A stretch of 64,000 bases of DNA from Sphaerisporangium fuscum (lineage in GTDB: Bacteria; Actinomycetota; Actinomycetes; Streptosporangiales; Streptosporangiaceae), in contig NZ_JAHDTF010000016.1 in the NCBI RefSeq assembly GCF_018531465.1, positions 1 to 64,000 on the forward strand, given 5' to 3'. Below the pieces are notes generated by a model. That model did not search any database. It was not told where the DNA came from and saw only the letters and a program-made list of their open reading frames with translations. Each line of letters begins with the position of its first letter. Position 1 is the first letter of the stretch. Shown here in pieces: positions 35,771 through 44,100 of the stretch. A program made the translations under genes and the position numbers.

Positions 35771-36163
35771 CGCCGCCTCCGTTTACGCCGTCCCTGACCT
35801 CGCCGGACCGTGCTCGCGGTCCTCCACGAGGGCGGGGTCACCGTAAATCCGGATGAAAACGGCGGACAAACACGTGCCGGTGTCCTCCGTCTCCGCCGCA
35901 GGTCATCGTGGTACGTCCCGCCCGCCGTCGGTGAAAGTTGCATGAACTGACCGGTCGACCAGGCAGCGGAGGAGGTGTGACAACCGTCTCGGATCGGACA
36001 CAATTGCGCGGCCACCGAGGGGCCCTAGTGGCAATTGCCGTCATTTGTGACAAGTTGGAAATTCCCCGAACGAGAAGCTTAACTATCTGTCCTGACCAGA
36101 CTTGACGGCATATGTGATGTACCTCTATTTAATGAGGAGTCGGATAACAGGGTCGAGTGTTGG
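35771..36163. other. Divergent control region of expansin and methyltransferase
   Basis: 393 bp without a gene. It contains nested inverted repeats around 36001-36037 (CAATTGC ... GCAATTG enclosing GCCAC ... GTGGC) and two TGTGACAA words (35977 and 36046). A good promoter for the rightward gene lies at 36102-36131. I looked for, but do not see, the TGGGAGCGCTCCCA operator of CebR-regulated cellulase genes. The leftward leader to the expansin is long (about 200 nt). Confidence 0.5.
36102..36131 (+). promoter_or_regulatory. Promoter of methyltransferase gene
   Basis: TTGACG (36102-36107), an 18-bp spacer and TATTTA (36126-36131) make one of the best housekeeping-type promoters in the window, 33 bp before the start codon. 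Confidence 0.6.
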
Positions 36164-36826
36164 GTGGACGGGATGACAGCGAGAGGCTCGCGCTCGGCGC
36201 ACCGGGCTGCGCAGGCCGACGCGTTCGATCGGATCGGCGAACGGTACGACGAAGCCTTCCCGTACAAGGGCGGGCAGATCGCCTCCGCCGAATGGGTTCT
36301 ACGCAAGCTCCGCCCGGGCGCCCGGGTGCTGGACGTCGGCTGCGGCACCGGGCTGCCGACGGCCAGGCAGTTCGTGGACGCCGGATGCCACGTGACGGGC
36401 ATCGACATCTCGCCCGTGATGCTCGAACTGGCCGACAAGCACGTCCCGGAGGCCGACCTGCGCCGGGTCGACGTCGTCGACCTGGACGCGACACTCGGCC
36501 GCTTCGACGCGGTCGTCGCCTACTTCTCCCTGTCGATGCTCCCGCGCGGCGAGATCATGAGCGCCCTGCTCAAGCTGCACGAGCTGCTCGTCCCCGGCGG
36601 CTGGCTCGCGGTGGGCATGGTGGAGATGGACGTCGACGACGTGCTGATCCAGGTGCTCGGCGCGCCGGTCCGGATGACGGGCTACCCCCGGTGCTCGCTC
36701 CGCGCGGTGGTGGAGGAGGCCGGGTTCAGCGTCCGTGAGCAGATGGACCTGGCCTACGTCCCGGCGAACGACGGCGATCCGCTGGAGATGCAGATCTTCC
36801 TCAACTGCCGCCGCAACACGTTCTGA
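36164..36826 (+). CDS. Class I SAM-dependent methyltransferase
   Basis: 220 aa from GTG 36164 (ATG 36173 is an equally plausible start). The Rossmann core has motif I VLDVGCGTGLPTARQF (about 55-70), GIDISPVMLELA and FDAVVAYFSLSMLPRGEI, followed by LLVPGGWLAVGMVEMD. The substrate is not evident. It is monocistronic, ahead of the SDR gene that has its own promoter. Confidence 0.87.
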   Translation: MDGMTARGSRSAHRAAQADAFDRIGERYDEAFPYKGGQIASAEWVLRKLRPGARVLDVGCGTGLPTARQFVDAGCHVTGIDISPVMLELADKHVPEADLRRVDVVDLDATLGRFDAVVAYFSLSMLPRGEIMSALLKLHELLVPGGWLAVGMVEMDVDDVLIQVLGAPVRMTGYPRCSLRAVVEEAGFSVREQMDLAYVPANDGDPLEMQIFLNCRRNTF

Positions 36827-36845
36827 GCCCGCCGCGCGCGCGTGT

Positions 36846-36896
36846 TTGACGGGTGAGGACGCGGGCGTCTAGGTTCCGGGATACCGACTGGTCGGT
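36846..36896 (+). promoter_or_regulatory. Promoter and TetR-type operator of SDR gene
   Basis: TTGACG (36846-36851), an 18-bp spacer and TAGGTT (36870-36875) form a promoter. The perfect dyad ACCGAC-TG-GTCGGT (36883-36896) lies where transcription would start, 16 bp before the ATG. This is a textbook TetR-family operator position. The sequence resembles the site between the afsA-like and receptor genes (46224-46241). Confidence 0.6.
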
Positions 36897-36912
36897 TCGA
36901 ACGGAGAGCGCT

Positions 36913-37704
36913 ATGCGGGTGCGGGACCGGGTCGTCGTGGTGACCGGCGCGGCGAGCGGCATCGGACGGGCGATGGCCGAGCGGTTCGCGGCGGAGGGCG
37001 CCGCGGGCGTCGTCGTCTCCGACCTCGACGAGGCGGGCGCGGCGCGGGTGGCCGAGAAGATCGGCGAGCGAGCGGTCGCCGTACGTGCCGACGTGTCGTC
37101 GCAGGACGAGGTGCGCGCCCTGGTCGAGGCCGCCGAGCAGGCCTTCGGCCCGGTCGGCCTGTTCTGCTCCAACGCCGGCGTCATCACCGGCCACGGGCTG
37201 GAGGCGGGCGACGACGAGTGGGAGAGCACCCTCGCCGTGAACGTGCTCGCCCACGTGTACGCCGCCCGCGCGGTCGTGCCCGGCATGGTCGAGCGCGGCG
37301 AGGGCTACCTGCTGAGCACGTGCTCGGCCGCGGGGCTCATCAGCTGCCCCGGCGACGCGCCGTACGCGGTGACCAAGTCGGCCGCGATCGCCTTCGCCGA
37401 ATGGCTCGCGATCCACTACCGGCCCAAGGGCGTCAAGGTGAGCGTGCTCTGCCCGCAGGGCGTGCGCACCGCCATGCTGGAGCGCGGCGTCGAGGAGGAC
37501 CATCTCACCTTCCGCGCGGTCGCCGCCTCCGGCACGATCCTTTCGCCGGCCCAGGTGGCGCAGGCGGTGGTCGACGGCCTCGAGGCGGAGCGGTTCCACA
37601 TCTTCCCCCACCCCGAGGTCGCCGAGTTCGTCCGGCGCAAGTACGACGACCCGGACCGCTGGCTGGCCGGCATGGCCCGCTTCGTCGACTCCCTGGAAGA
37701 GTGA
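36913..37704 (+). CDS. Short-chain dehydrogenase/reductase
   Basis: 263-aa NAD(P)-dependent oxidoreductase of the classical SDR family: cofactor motif TGAASGIG (about 12-19), NAG (about 85), catalytic Ser in STCSAAG, and Tyr/Lys in YAVTKSA (YxxxK). ATG 36913 follows GGAGA. A TetR-type dyad overlaps its presumed transcription start. Substrate unknown; TetR-controlled SDRs often act on acyl or steroid intermediates. Confidence 0.88.
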   Translation: MRVRDRVVVVTGAASGIGRAMAERFAAEGAAGVVVSDLDEAGAARVAEKIGERAVAVRADVSSQDEVRALVEAAEQAFGPVGLFCSNAGVITGHGLEAGDDEWESTLAVNVLAHVYAARAVVPGMVERGEGYLLSTCSAAGLISCPGDAPYAVTKSAAIAFAEWLAIHYRPKGVKVSVLCPQGVRTAMLERGVEEDHLTFRAVAASGTILSPAQVAQAVVDGLEAERFHIFPHPEVAEFVRRKYDDPDRWLAGMARFVDSLEE

Positions 37705-37711
37705 GCGCGAG

Positions 37712-37940
37712 GGGCGCGGCGGTGGTCTGAGGAGGAGGGAGGGTGAGGGACGAGCCCGGACGACGACGAAGGCCGCCGCCTCGAGGAGCGCCTCTCGCCG
37801 CCGAGCGGAGCGAGGCCATGGGCACGGGCGCGGCGGTGGTCTGAGGAGGAGGGAGGGTGAGGGACGAGCCCGGACGACGACGAAGACCGCCGCCTCAAGG
37901 AGCGCCCCTCGCACGCCGAGCGAAGCGAGGCCATGAGCAC
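37712..37940. repeat. 114-bp tandem intergenic repeat (two copies)
   Basis: Two head-to-tail units start at 37712 and 37826 (GGGCGCGGCGGTGGTCTGAG) and end with GCGAGGCCATG(G/A)GCAC. They differ by a few substitutions and one indel. They fill the gap between the SDR stop and the membrane-protein gene. A diverged copy occurs after proA (7655-7715). I see no gene in them. Confidence 0.8.
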
Positions 37941-37966
37941 AGCGAGCCCGCCGCGCAGCGAGGTCG

Positions 37967-38572
37967 TCAGACGTTGAGGGCGGCGAAGGCGCCCGCGCCG
38001 ATCAGCGCGACGGCCCAGGCCAGGTCCAGGTTGAACCACGCCCGGCGCAGCACCGAGACGCCCAGCCGCTCGTAGACCACCACGGCCAGTGTCGCGGTGA
38101 CGGCCAGCATCGCCAGGGTGTGCACCGCGGTGAACAGCAGCGTCTGCTCGCTCAACGCCAGGACGGCCTCGTGGTGACCGGTCAGCGTGATCGGGAGCAG
38201 CATCAGCCCCGCGCCGTGCGCGGTCGCCATCAGGAACGACCACCCCGCCAGCTGCCACCCCGTGACCCGCATCCCGACCCAGCGAGGATGCCGCCGCCGC
38301 AGCAGCTTCCAGATCCCGAACCCGCACACCAGCGCCGCCACGCCGTACGAGGCCGGCCTCGGCGGGGTGGCCACCCGGGCCGCCGCCACGAGCGCCAGGG
38401 TGAGCAGCACCGATGCGGCGTGCCCGAGCACGATCGGCGGCAGCGCCTTCAGGACGGCCCGGCGCGACCTCTCCTGCAGGCCGAGCGCGACCGCGAACAG
38501 CCACCCCATGGCGGGGTTCAGGCCGTGGAAGGCGCCGAACCCCGCCAGGGCGAGCCATTGGGTGAGTTCCAT
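37967..38572 (-). CDS. Polytopic membrane protein linked to methanethiol oxidase
   Basis: 201 aa with about six transmembrane helices. GAFHGLNPAMGWLFAVALGL in helix 1 resembles the HxxNP region of NicO/UreH/RcnA-type metal transporters. TAHGAGLMLLP and TAVHTLAMLA place more histidines in membrane segments. It starts 3 nt after the SBP56 stop, so the genes are co-transcribed. A role in moving copper or another metal to the oxidase, or in sulfur compound transport, is inference. Confidence 0.7.
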   Translation of the reverse strand: MELTQWLALAGFGAFHGLNPAMGWLFAVALGLQERSRRAVLKALPPIVLGHAASVLLTLALVAAARVATPPRPASYGVAALVCGFGIWKLLRRRHPRWVGMRVTGWQLAGWSFLMATAHGAGLMLLPITLTGHHEAVLALSEQTLLFTAVHTLAMLAVTATLAVVVYERLGVSVLRRAWFNLDLAWAVALIGAGAFAALNV

Positions 38573-38575
38573 GCG

Positions 38576-39976
38576 TCAGGACGGGTAGCAGTAGGAGTCG
38601 GACGAGGAGTCGCCGCCCTGCAGCCGCACCTGGTGGGGCCGGCGTCCGTCGGTGGCGAAGTCGACCAGGAAACCCTCGTCGAAGGCGATGGACCCGTCGT
38701 CGGCGATGTCGACCTTGGCCAGCCAGCCCGAGATGCCGTAGGGGTAGAAGACGTCGTCCCAGGAGCGGTAGAGCGAGTTGGTGAAGTAGACGCGCCTGCC
38801 GTCGCGGCTCACCTCGACCATCTGCGGGCCGCCGTTGCGGGGCGTGCCCGGTGTGCCGGGATGGGGGTCGCGCCGGGCGATGCCGCCGATCCGCACCGAC
38901 CCGGTCTGACGCGGGTGGAGCGGGTCGGACACGTCGTAGGCCAGCAGTTCGCCGGTGCCCCAGGCCGACACCAGCAGGATGCGGTCGTCGAGGGTGAGGG
39001 AGATGTCGCTGACCAGCGGCGGGACCGCGCCGAACTGCTTGAGCGGCTCGGGGAGGAGAGCGGGGTCGGCGGGCTCGGCCGGGATCGTGATCGTCTTCCT
39101 GGCCTTCCAGACGCCGTCGTCCAGGTACCAGGTGAAGATGTTGGCCGACAGGTCCTCGACGCTGATCACGGTGTTGACGAACCCGTAGGTCTTGGTGGGG
39201 TCGTGGGCGGGGCGCAGCTCCAGGGCCATCTGGTGCTGGTCACCGAGGTCGATCTCCTGCAGGTGGGTGCGCTTGCGCAGGTCCCACACGTGCAGCTTGT
39301 GGCCGTACTTCCGGCCGACCAGCAGCTCGAGGTCGGGGCCCGCCTCGATCATGTTCGGGGTGCCCCACTCGCTGGTGACCATGCGGTCGTGTCCGAGATG
39401 CCACCAGAAGTCGTAGTGCAGCTGCTGGGTGCCCCGGTCGGCCTCCCACTGGCCGAGCGGCTCGAAGGTGTCGTGGTCGAGCATGAACACCCCGCCCGGC
39501 GCGTCGCCGTCCACGTTCCCCAGCGCGCTGACGTAGACGGCGTCGGTGCCGCAGTGCACGGTGTGCGGCCGGCTGTAGCCGGTGCGCTCGAAGAGCGTCT
39601 CCGGCTCGATCGTCTTGACCAGCTTGGGGTGGGCGGGGTCGTCCTTGACGTCGAAGATGTAGATCCGGGAGGAGCGCAGGCCCGGGACGACCAGGTAGCG
39701 CCGCTCGACGTGGGGGTGCGGCGCGTACGGGCACAGCGCGGCGCTGCAGACGTTCCACCCGAAGTGGTGGAGCTCGTCCCCGGGCACCGACATGTCGTGG
39801 ACGCCGACGACCGTCCCGTAGCCCGGCGAGTCGGGGTCGAGGTCGACGGTGGCCAGCCCGTCCGGCCTGCCGTTCCCTTCGGCGTCGAGCAGCGCGAGGT
39901 ACGCGAGCCGCTCCCTCGGCGCCCGCATCGCCTCGGTGGCGGAGGGATAGAACGTGGGATCGGGTTGGATCAGCAC
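38576..39976 (-). CDS. Selenium-binding protein 56 / methanethiol oxidase family
   Basis: 466-aa beta-propeller of the SBP56 family, whose characterised bacterial members oxidise methanethiol to formaldehyde, H2S and H2O2 with copper. Family-typical segments are PHTVHCGTDAVYVSALGN, LHYDFWWHLGHDRMVTSEWG, RKYGHKLHVWDL, DLGDQHQMALELRPAHDPTK, and VSDISLTLDDRILLVSAWGTGE. Histidine-rich clusters fit a metal site. GTG 39976 follows AAAGGGG. No signal peptide is seen, unlike exported proteobacterial enzymes. It is coupled to the downstream membrane protein. Confidence 0.9.
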   Translation of the reverse strand: MLIQPDPTFYPSATEAMRAPRERLAYLALLDAEGNGRPDGLATVDLDPDSPGYGTVVGVHDMSVPGDELHHFGWNVCSAALCPYAPHPHVERRYLVVPGLRSSRIYIFDVKDDPAHPKLVKTIEPETLFERTGYSRPHTVHCGTDAVYVSALGNVDGDAPGGVFMLDHDTFEPLGQWEADRGTQQLHYDFWWHLGHDRMVTSEWGTPNMIEAGPDLELLVGRKYGHKLHVWDLRKRTHLQEIDLGDQHQMALELRPAHDPTKTYGFVNTVISVEDLSANIFTWYLDDGVWKARKTITIPAEPADPALLPEPLKQFGAVPPLVSDISLTLDDRILLVSAWGTGELLAYDVSDPLHPRQTGSVRIGGIARRDPHPGTPGTPRNGGPQMVEVSRDGRRVYFTNSLYRSWDDVFYPYGISGWLAKVDIADDGSIAFDEGFLVDFATDGRRPHQVRLQGGDSSSDSYCYPS

Positions 39977-39989
39977 GACGGCCCCTTTC

Positions 39990-40039
39990 GGACAAGGCTA
40001 TATAACCCATCAATCTTGTAGGAAAAGCTGGCCTTGTCC
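39990..40039 (-). promoter_or_regulatory. Inverted repeats flanking the methanethiol oxidase promoter
   Basis: GGACAAGGC (39990-39998) and GCCTTGTCC (40031-40039) are perfect 9-bp inverted repeats 41 bp apart. The AT-rich segment between them reads GGTTATATAGCC on the coding strand, giving a TATATA -10 about 13 nt before the inner arm. The arms could be two half-sites of a regulator or pair in the mRNA. Confidence 0.45.
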
Positions 40040-40167
40040 AGTGATTGGCCGCCATCGGCCGCGCGGCGGGTCACGCGCCGGGCACGGTTCGCCGTCGCTT
40101 GGATGACGGCTCAGGCGGAACGTGAGAAGGGTTCGTCGTAGGGGGTGACACCGAGGGAGGCCTTCCG

Positions 40168-41646
40168 ATGAAGTCACGAATCCTCGTCTGTGCGCTGCTG
40201 GCGCTCGCCCTCCTGTTATCCGGCTGCGGAGCGTCGTCCCACGACGCCTCCTCCGCCCGCCAGCCCGCCCACCCCGCGGGCCCGGCCCAGGGCCGGAGCG
40301 AGGAGGTGCCCCTCCGGACCCCCGGCGGCGGCCAGGGCACACCGTCCCAGGACACCATCTCCACCTTCGCGCTCGACGTCGACACCGCCTCGTACGACTA
40401 CGCCCGCGCCACCCTGCGCGAGGGCCGCCTGCCCGACCCGGCGCAGGTCAGACCCGAGGAGTTCGTCAACGCCTTCGACCAGGGGTACGCCGAGCCCGAA
40501 GACGACGGGTTCTCCGTCCAGATCGACGGCGCCAGGGCCGGCGCCGACGGCGCCGCTCTGCTGCGGGTCGGACTGCAGACCCGGACGGCCGACAGCGCGG
40601 CCCGCAGGCCCGCCGACCTGACCTTCGTGGTCGACGTCTCCGGCTCGATGGGCGACCCGGGCCGGCTCGACCTCGTGCTCGACGCCCTGCACACCATGGT
40701 GGACCGGCTCGGGCCGGGCGACGAGGTGGCCATCGTGTCCTTCAGCGACCAGGCGACGGTGCGCCTTCCGATGTCCCCCGTGAGCGACCGCGCCCGGCTG
40801 CACGAGGCCATCGACACTCTCGCCGTCGAAGGGTCCACCAACCTCGAAGCCGGGCTCGTGACCGGGTACCGGGAAGCCGCCCGCGCCTTCCGGCCGGTGG
40901 CGGTCAACCGGGTCGTCCTGCTCTCCGACGGCCTCGCCAACACCGGGGACACCTCCTGGCAGGGCATCCTCGACCGGGTCGAGGAGTACGCCGCCCGCCG
41001 GGTGGCGCTGCTGTGCGTCGGCGTCGGGCGGGAGTACGGCGACACGCTCATGGAGCAGCTCGCCGACCACGGGGACGGCGCCGCGCTCTACGTCGCCACA
41101 CAGGAGGAGGCACGCAAGGCGTTCGTCGAACGGCTCCCCGCCACGCTCGACCTGCGCGCCCGCGACGCCAAGGCCCAGGTCGCGTTCAACCCCGCCGCCG
41201 TCGCCTCCTACCGGCTCGTGGGGTACGAGAACCGGATGCTCTCCCAGCAGGACTTCCGCGACGACGCCAAGGACGGCGGCGAGGTGGGCCCCGGCCACGC
41301 CGTGACCGCGCTGTACGCGCTGCGGCTGCGCCCCGGGGCGTCCGGGCAGGTGGCCGTGGCCACCGTACGCTGGCAGGACCCCGACACCCGCGAGCCCGCC
41401 GAGACGAGCCGGGCCGTGGAGATGTCGCAGCTGTCCGGCGAGCTGTGGAACGGCGCCCCGCCGAGGCTCCAGGTGGACGCGGTCGCGGCGGCCTTCGCGC
41501 AGCGGCTCAGGCGCGCCGGCGACGAATTCTTCCCCGATGGGCTCGACGGCCTCGCCGGGCACGCCGAGCGGCTCGCCACCGCCACCCAGGACCCGATGGT
41601 GACCGAACTGGCCACCCTGATCCGCACGGCCCGCACCATGGAGTGA
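40168..41646 (+). CDS. VWA-domain lipoprotein (YfbK-like)
   Basis: 492 aa. Signal peptide with lipobox LLLSGC (Cys about 20), so membrane-anchored outside the cytoplasm. The N-terminal YfbK region TFALDVDTASYDYARATLREG precedes a von Willebrand A domain (about 150-320) with intact MIDAS: DVSGSMG, the Thr in GSTNLEAGL and the Asp in LLSDGLANTG. The C-terminal DUF3520 region ends the protein. Such proteins are thought to mediate metal-dependent protein contacts; the partner is unknown. It is monocistronic, ending in a terminator hairpin. Confidence 0.88.
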   Translation: MKSRILVCALLALALLLSGCGASSHDASSARQPAHPAGPAQGRSEEVPLRTPGGGQGTPSQDTISTFALDVDTASYDYARATLREGRLPDPAQVRPEEFVNAFDQGYAEPEDDGFSVQIDGARAGADGAALLRVGLQTRTADSAARRPADLTFVVDVSGSMGDPGRLDLVLDALHTMVDRLGPGDEVAIVSFSDQATVRLPMSPVSDRARLHEAIDTLAVEGSTNLEAGLVTGYREAARAFRPVAVNRVVLLSDGLANTGDTSWQGILDRVEEYAARRVALLCVGVGREYGDTLMEQLADHGDGAALYVATQEEARKAFVERLPATLDLRARDAKAQVAFNPAAVASYRLVGYENRMLSQQDFRDDAKDGGEVGPGHAVTALYALRLRPGASGQVAVATVRWQDPDTREPAETSRAVEMSQLSGELWNGAPPRLQVDAVAAAFAQRLRRAGDEFFPDGLDGLAGHAERLATATQDPMVTELATLIRTARTME

Positions 41647-41657
41647 GCACCGCTCCC

Positions 41658-41690
41658 GGCCCGCGGGCCCGCCCCCGGTGGCCGCGGGCC
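41658..41690 (+). terminator. Terminator after VWA gene
   Basis: A perfect 9-bp stem GGCCCGCGG/CCGCGGGCC (41658-41666 with 41682-41690) begins 11 nt after the stop codon. Confidence 0.6.
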
Positions 41691-41823
41691 GAGCGTCGGG
41701 CGAGAGACGGCCGAGGCTTCGGAGGCCGGCCTCTCGGATCTTCGTCCGGTTCGGCACCCCGGTCGATGTCCGATACACTGGCTGCGCGCCACCCGGTCGA
41801 CCCGACCGGTCACGGCGTGACCA

Positions 41824-41896
41824 GGGGCTATAGCGCAGTTGGTAGCGCGCCTCCATGGCATGGAGGAGGTCTGGGGTTCGAATCCCCATAGCTCCA
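41824..41896 (+). tRNA. tRNA-Ala(GGC), copy 3
   Basis: Identical to the copies at 13384 and 28689, with the alanine G3-U70 pair and anticodon GGC. The upstream word GTGACCA is shared with copy 1. A GATACACT -10-like sequence lies about 45 bp upstream. Confidence 0.96.
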
Positions 41897-42003
41897 CAGT
41901 TTGTGGGTAGCGCGGCAGCGTCGATGGCATGGAGCAGGCCCGGGGTTCGAATCCCCATAGCTCCACACTTTGTACGTAGCGCGGCAGCGTCGATGGCGTG
42001 GAA
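41897..42003 (+). repeat. Tandem 69-bp tRNA-Ala-derived units, array 3
   Basis: One full unit (41897-41965) and a 38-bp partial unit (41966-42003), which breaks off within the anticodon region, follow copy 3. The full unit keeps an intact T-arm. A terminator follows directly. Confidence 0.88.
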
Positions 42004-42009
42004 TGATCA

Positions 42010-42040
42010 CGCGCTGATCATTTCGATCGGCGCGGGTTTT
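42010..42040 (+). terminator. Terminator of tRNA-Ala array 3
   Basis: Stem CGCGC (42010-42014) with GCGCG (42030-42034) plus inner GATC/GATC pairing is followed by GGTTTT. It ends the tRNA transcript and lies before the convergent peptidase gene. Confidence 0.75.
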
Positions 42041-42070
42041 CGGTTTCCGGGGGTCGGTGCGGGAACTCCT

Positions 42071-42829
42071 TCACGGCCGATCCGCGGCACCGGCCGGCTT
42101 CGTGATCGTTCCGAACTTCTCGCCCGCGTTGAGGCGGGTGATGAGGTCCGCCACCGCACGACGTCCCCCGTTCGCCGTCACCCACGTGCTCACCTGGCAC
42201 GCCGCCTTGGCGTAGGTCCGCTTGTCCGTGCCGGCCGCTCGCAGCCAACCGTCCAGCGTCGCGGGAAGAGGGCCGTCCGCGCGCACCAGGCACCGGTCGG
42301 CGGCCGACTCCGGCGCGAGGTAGCGCCGATCATCCGAGACCAGCACGGCCAAGCCTTCGTCGAACCACTGCGGCACCTCGTCACCGCCCGAGTCCAGCCG
42401 CGCGTGCAGTTCGACGTGCGACATCTCGTGGGAGGCGATGACCGGGTCCACGCCGCCGGGCGACAGCATCACCGCGCGGTTCAGCACGGCGATGCCCCGC
42501 TCCCCGCCTCCGCCGATCCGCCGGTAACAGCCGTCGGTGAGGCAGGCGAGGATACGCGGCGAGGTCCTCCTGCCGCCGTAGAAGTCGCGGACGCGCCGGT
42601 TCGCCTCCTCCACCACCGAGATCACCTGCTTCCCGCGCCACGCCGGCAGATCCGCTTCCGCGTAGACGCCGGGGGCCAGTCGTGCCAGCCCGTAACACCC
42701 CGGACAGGTCGTGGCGGCGACGGACGGAAAGGCCGAAGCCACGACGGCGACCGCCGCCACCGGCAGGGCCGCGAGCCCCGTGAGCAGCCAGACCCGGCCC
42801 CGACGCGCCGTCCCGCCCCGATCAGGCAT
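42071..42829 (-). CDS. Exported HExxH metallopeptidase-like protein
   Basis: 252 aa from ATG 42829 (GAGG 8 nt upstream). An N-terminal membrane segment or signal (WLLTGLAALPVAAVAVVASAF) is followed by an extracytoplasmic domain with HEMSH (about 120-124) and, about 20 residues later, WFDEGLAVLVSDD. This is the gluzincin pattern in which a downstream Glu completes the zinc site. Six cysteines suggest disulfides. I recognise no named family; substrate unknown. Confidence 0.75.
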   Translation of the reverse strand: MPDRGGTARRGRVWLLTGLAALPVAAVAVVASAFPSVAATTCPGCYGLARLAPGVYAEADLPAWRGKQVISVVEEANRRVRDFYGGRRTSPRILACLTDGCYRRIGGGGERGIAVLNRAVMLSPGGVDPVIASHEMSHVELHARLDSGGDEVPQWFDEGLAVLVSDDRRYLAPESAADRCLVRADGPLPATLDGWLRAAGTDKRTYAKAACQVSTWVTANGGRRAVADLITRLNAGEKFGTITKPAGAADRP

Positions 42830-42966
42830 CTGCGGCACCTCGGTGAGCTCTCGCTTCGATCATGCCGGCCACCTTCTTGCACGCCCGGCGCTCGGCACAT
42901 CGGACCAGGGGCTGACGTCCCCTGGTCTGAGGCCGGAGTCCTGGGTGGCCGGATAACGTCGGCGGC

Positions 42967-44100
42967 ATGGACGACACGAGCCCTCTCCTGGTCCGGCGGC
43001 TGAGCCGCGGTCAGCTGGTCGCGTTCGACTGCCTGATGGCGTGGGGGATCTCGCTGGCCTTCCTCACTTCGTCCGCCCCGGCGCAGACACCCCCATGGGT
43101 GCGGCCGGCCGTCGCGCTGGGGCTGGGGCTGCCGCTGGCCGTCCGGCGGCTCCGGCCGAGGACGGTGTTCTGCGGCGTCCTGGCGGTCGCGCTGGTCGCG
43201 ACCGTGTTCCACGTGGTGCGCATGCCGTACCTGGCACCCGCCTGCGCTCTCTACACGGTGGCTCTGACCGGCAGGGAGATCGCCGGGCTGCCGACCGCAT
43301 GGGTCGCCGCGCTGACGGCGTTCGTGCTGACCGGGTTGCTGGTGGCTCCGGTGTGGTGGGAGGACGGCCTGCGGGAGGCGTTGTCCGGCGTCGCGGCCAT
43401 GGGCGGGGCCTGGACGGTGGGGCGCGCCGTCGCCGAGCGCCGGGCGTACGCCAAAAGGACGGCCGAGCAGCTGGCCCGCGAGTCGGTGGCCGAGGAACGG
43501 CTGCGCATCGCCCGCGAACTGCACGACGTGGTCGCGCACAGCATGGGCCTGATCGCGGTCAAGGCGGGCGTCGCCAACCACGTCATCGGGAGCAGTCCGG
43601 AGGAGGCGGGCGACGCGCTGCGGGTGATCGAGTCCGAGAGCCGCAGCGCGCTGGCCGAGATGCGCCGCATGCTCGGGCTGCTGCGCACGGACCCCGCCGA
43701 ACTGGCGCCGTTCCCCGGCGTCCACGGGCTGCCGTCGCTGGGTGAACGGGCGAACCTGGCGGGAGTAAAGGTCGAGATGGACGTGCGGGGGGTCGAGGAA
43801 CTGCCGCAGGGAGTGGGGCTCACGGTGTACCGGATCGCGCAGGAGGCGATCACAAATGTGATCAAGCATGCGTCGCCGGCACACTGCCGGGTGGACATCG
43901 AGGCCGACGGGAGGCGGGTGCGCGTCGAGGTGACCGACGACGGGCCCGGGCGCAGGACGCTGCCGCCCAACGCCGGCGGGCACGGGCTGATCGGGATGCG
44001 GGAGCGGGTCCTCATGTACGGCGGCGTGTTCGAAGCCGGTCCCCGGTCCGGCGCGGGCTTCCGCGTCTTCGCGTGCCTGCCGTACGAGGGAGTGTCATGA
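42967..44100 (+). CDS. Sensor histidine kinase (NarX/DesK-type)
   Basis: 377 aa. About four to five transmembrane helices occupy residues 12-155 with little extracellular sequence, so it probably senses a membrane or intramembrane signal. The HisKA_3 domain has the phospho-accepting His in ARELHDVVAHSMG (about 185). The HATPase_c domain shows N-box AQEAITNVIKHA and G-box GHGLIGMRERV. The stop overlaps the response regulator start (ATGA). Confidence 0.92.
   Translation: MDDTSPLLVRRLSRGQLVAFDCLMAWGISLAFLTSSAPAQTPPWVRPAVALGLGLPLAVRRLRPRTVFCGVLAVALVATVFHVVRMPYLAPACALYTVALTGREIAGLPTAWVAALTAFVLTGLLVAPVWWEDGLREALSGVAAMGGAWTVGRAVAERRAYAKRTAEQLARESVAEERLRIARELHDVVAHSMGLIAVKAGVANHVIGSSPEEAGDALRVIESESRSALAEMRRMLGLLRTDPAELAPFPGVHGLPSLGERANLAGVKVEMDVRGVEELPQGVGLTVYRIAQEAITNVIKHASPAHCRVDIEADGRRVRVEVTDDGPGRRTLPPNAGGHGLIGMRERVLMYGGVFEAGPRSGAGFRVFACLPYEGVS

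Noticed and set aside
35771-36070. c-di-AMP (ydaO) riboswitch in the expansin leader
   Set aside because: Actinobacterial cell-wall genes often carry one, but I do not find its conserved core words in either strand.
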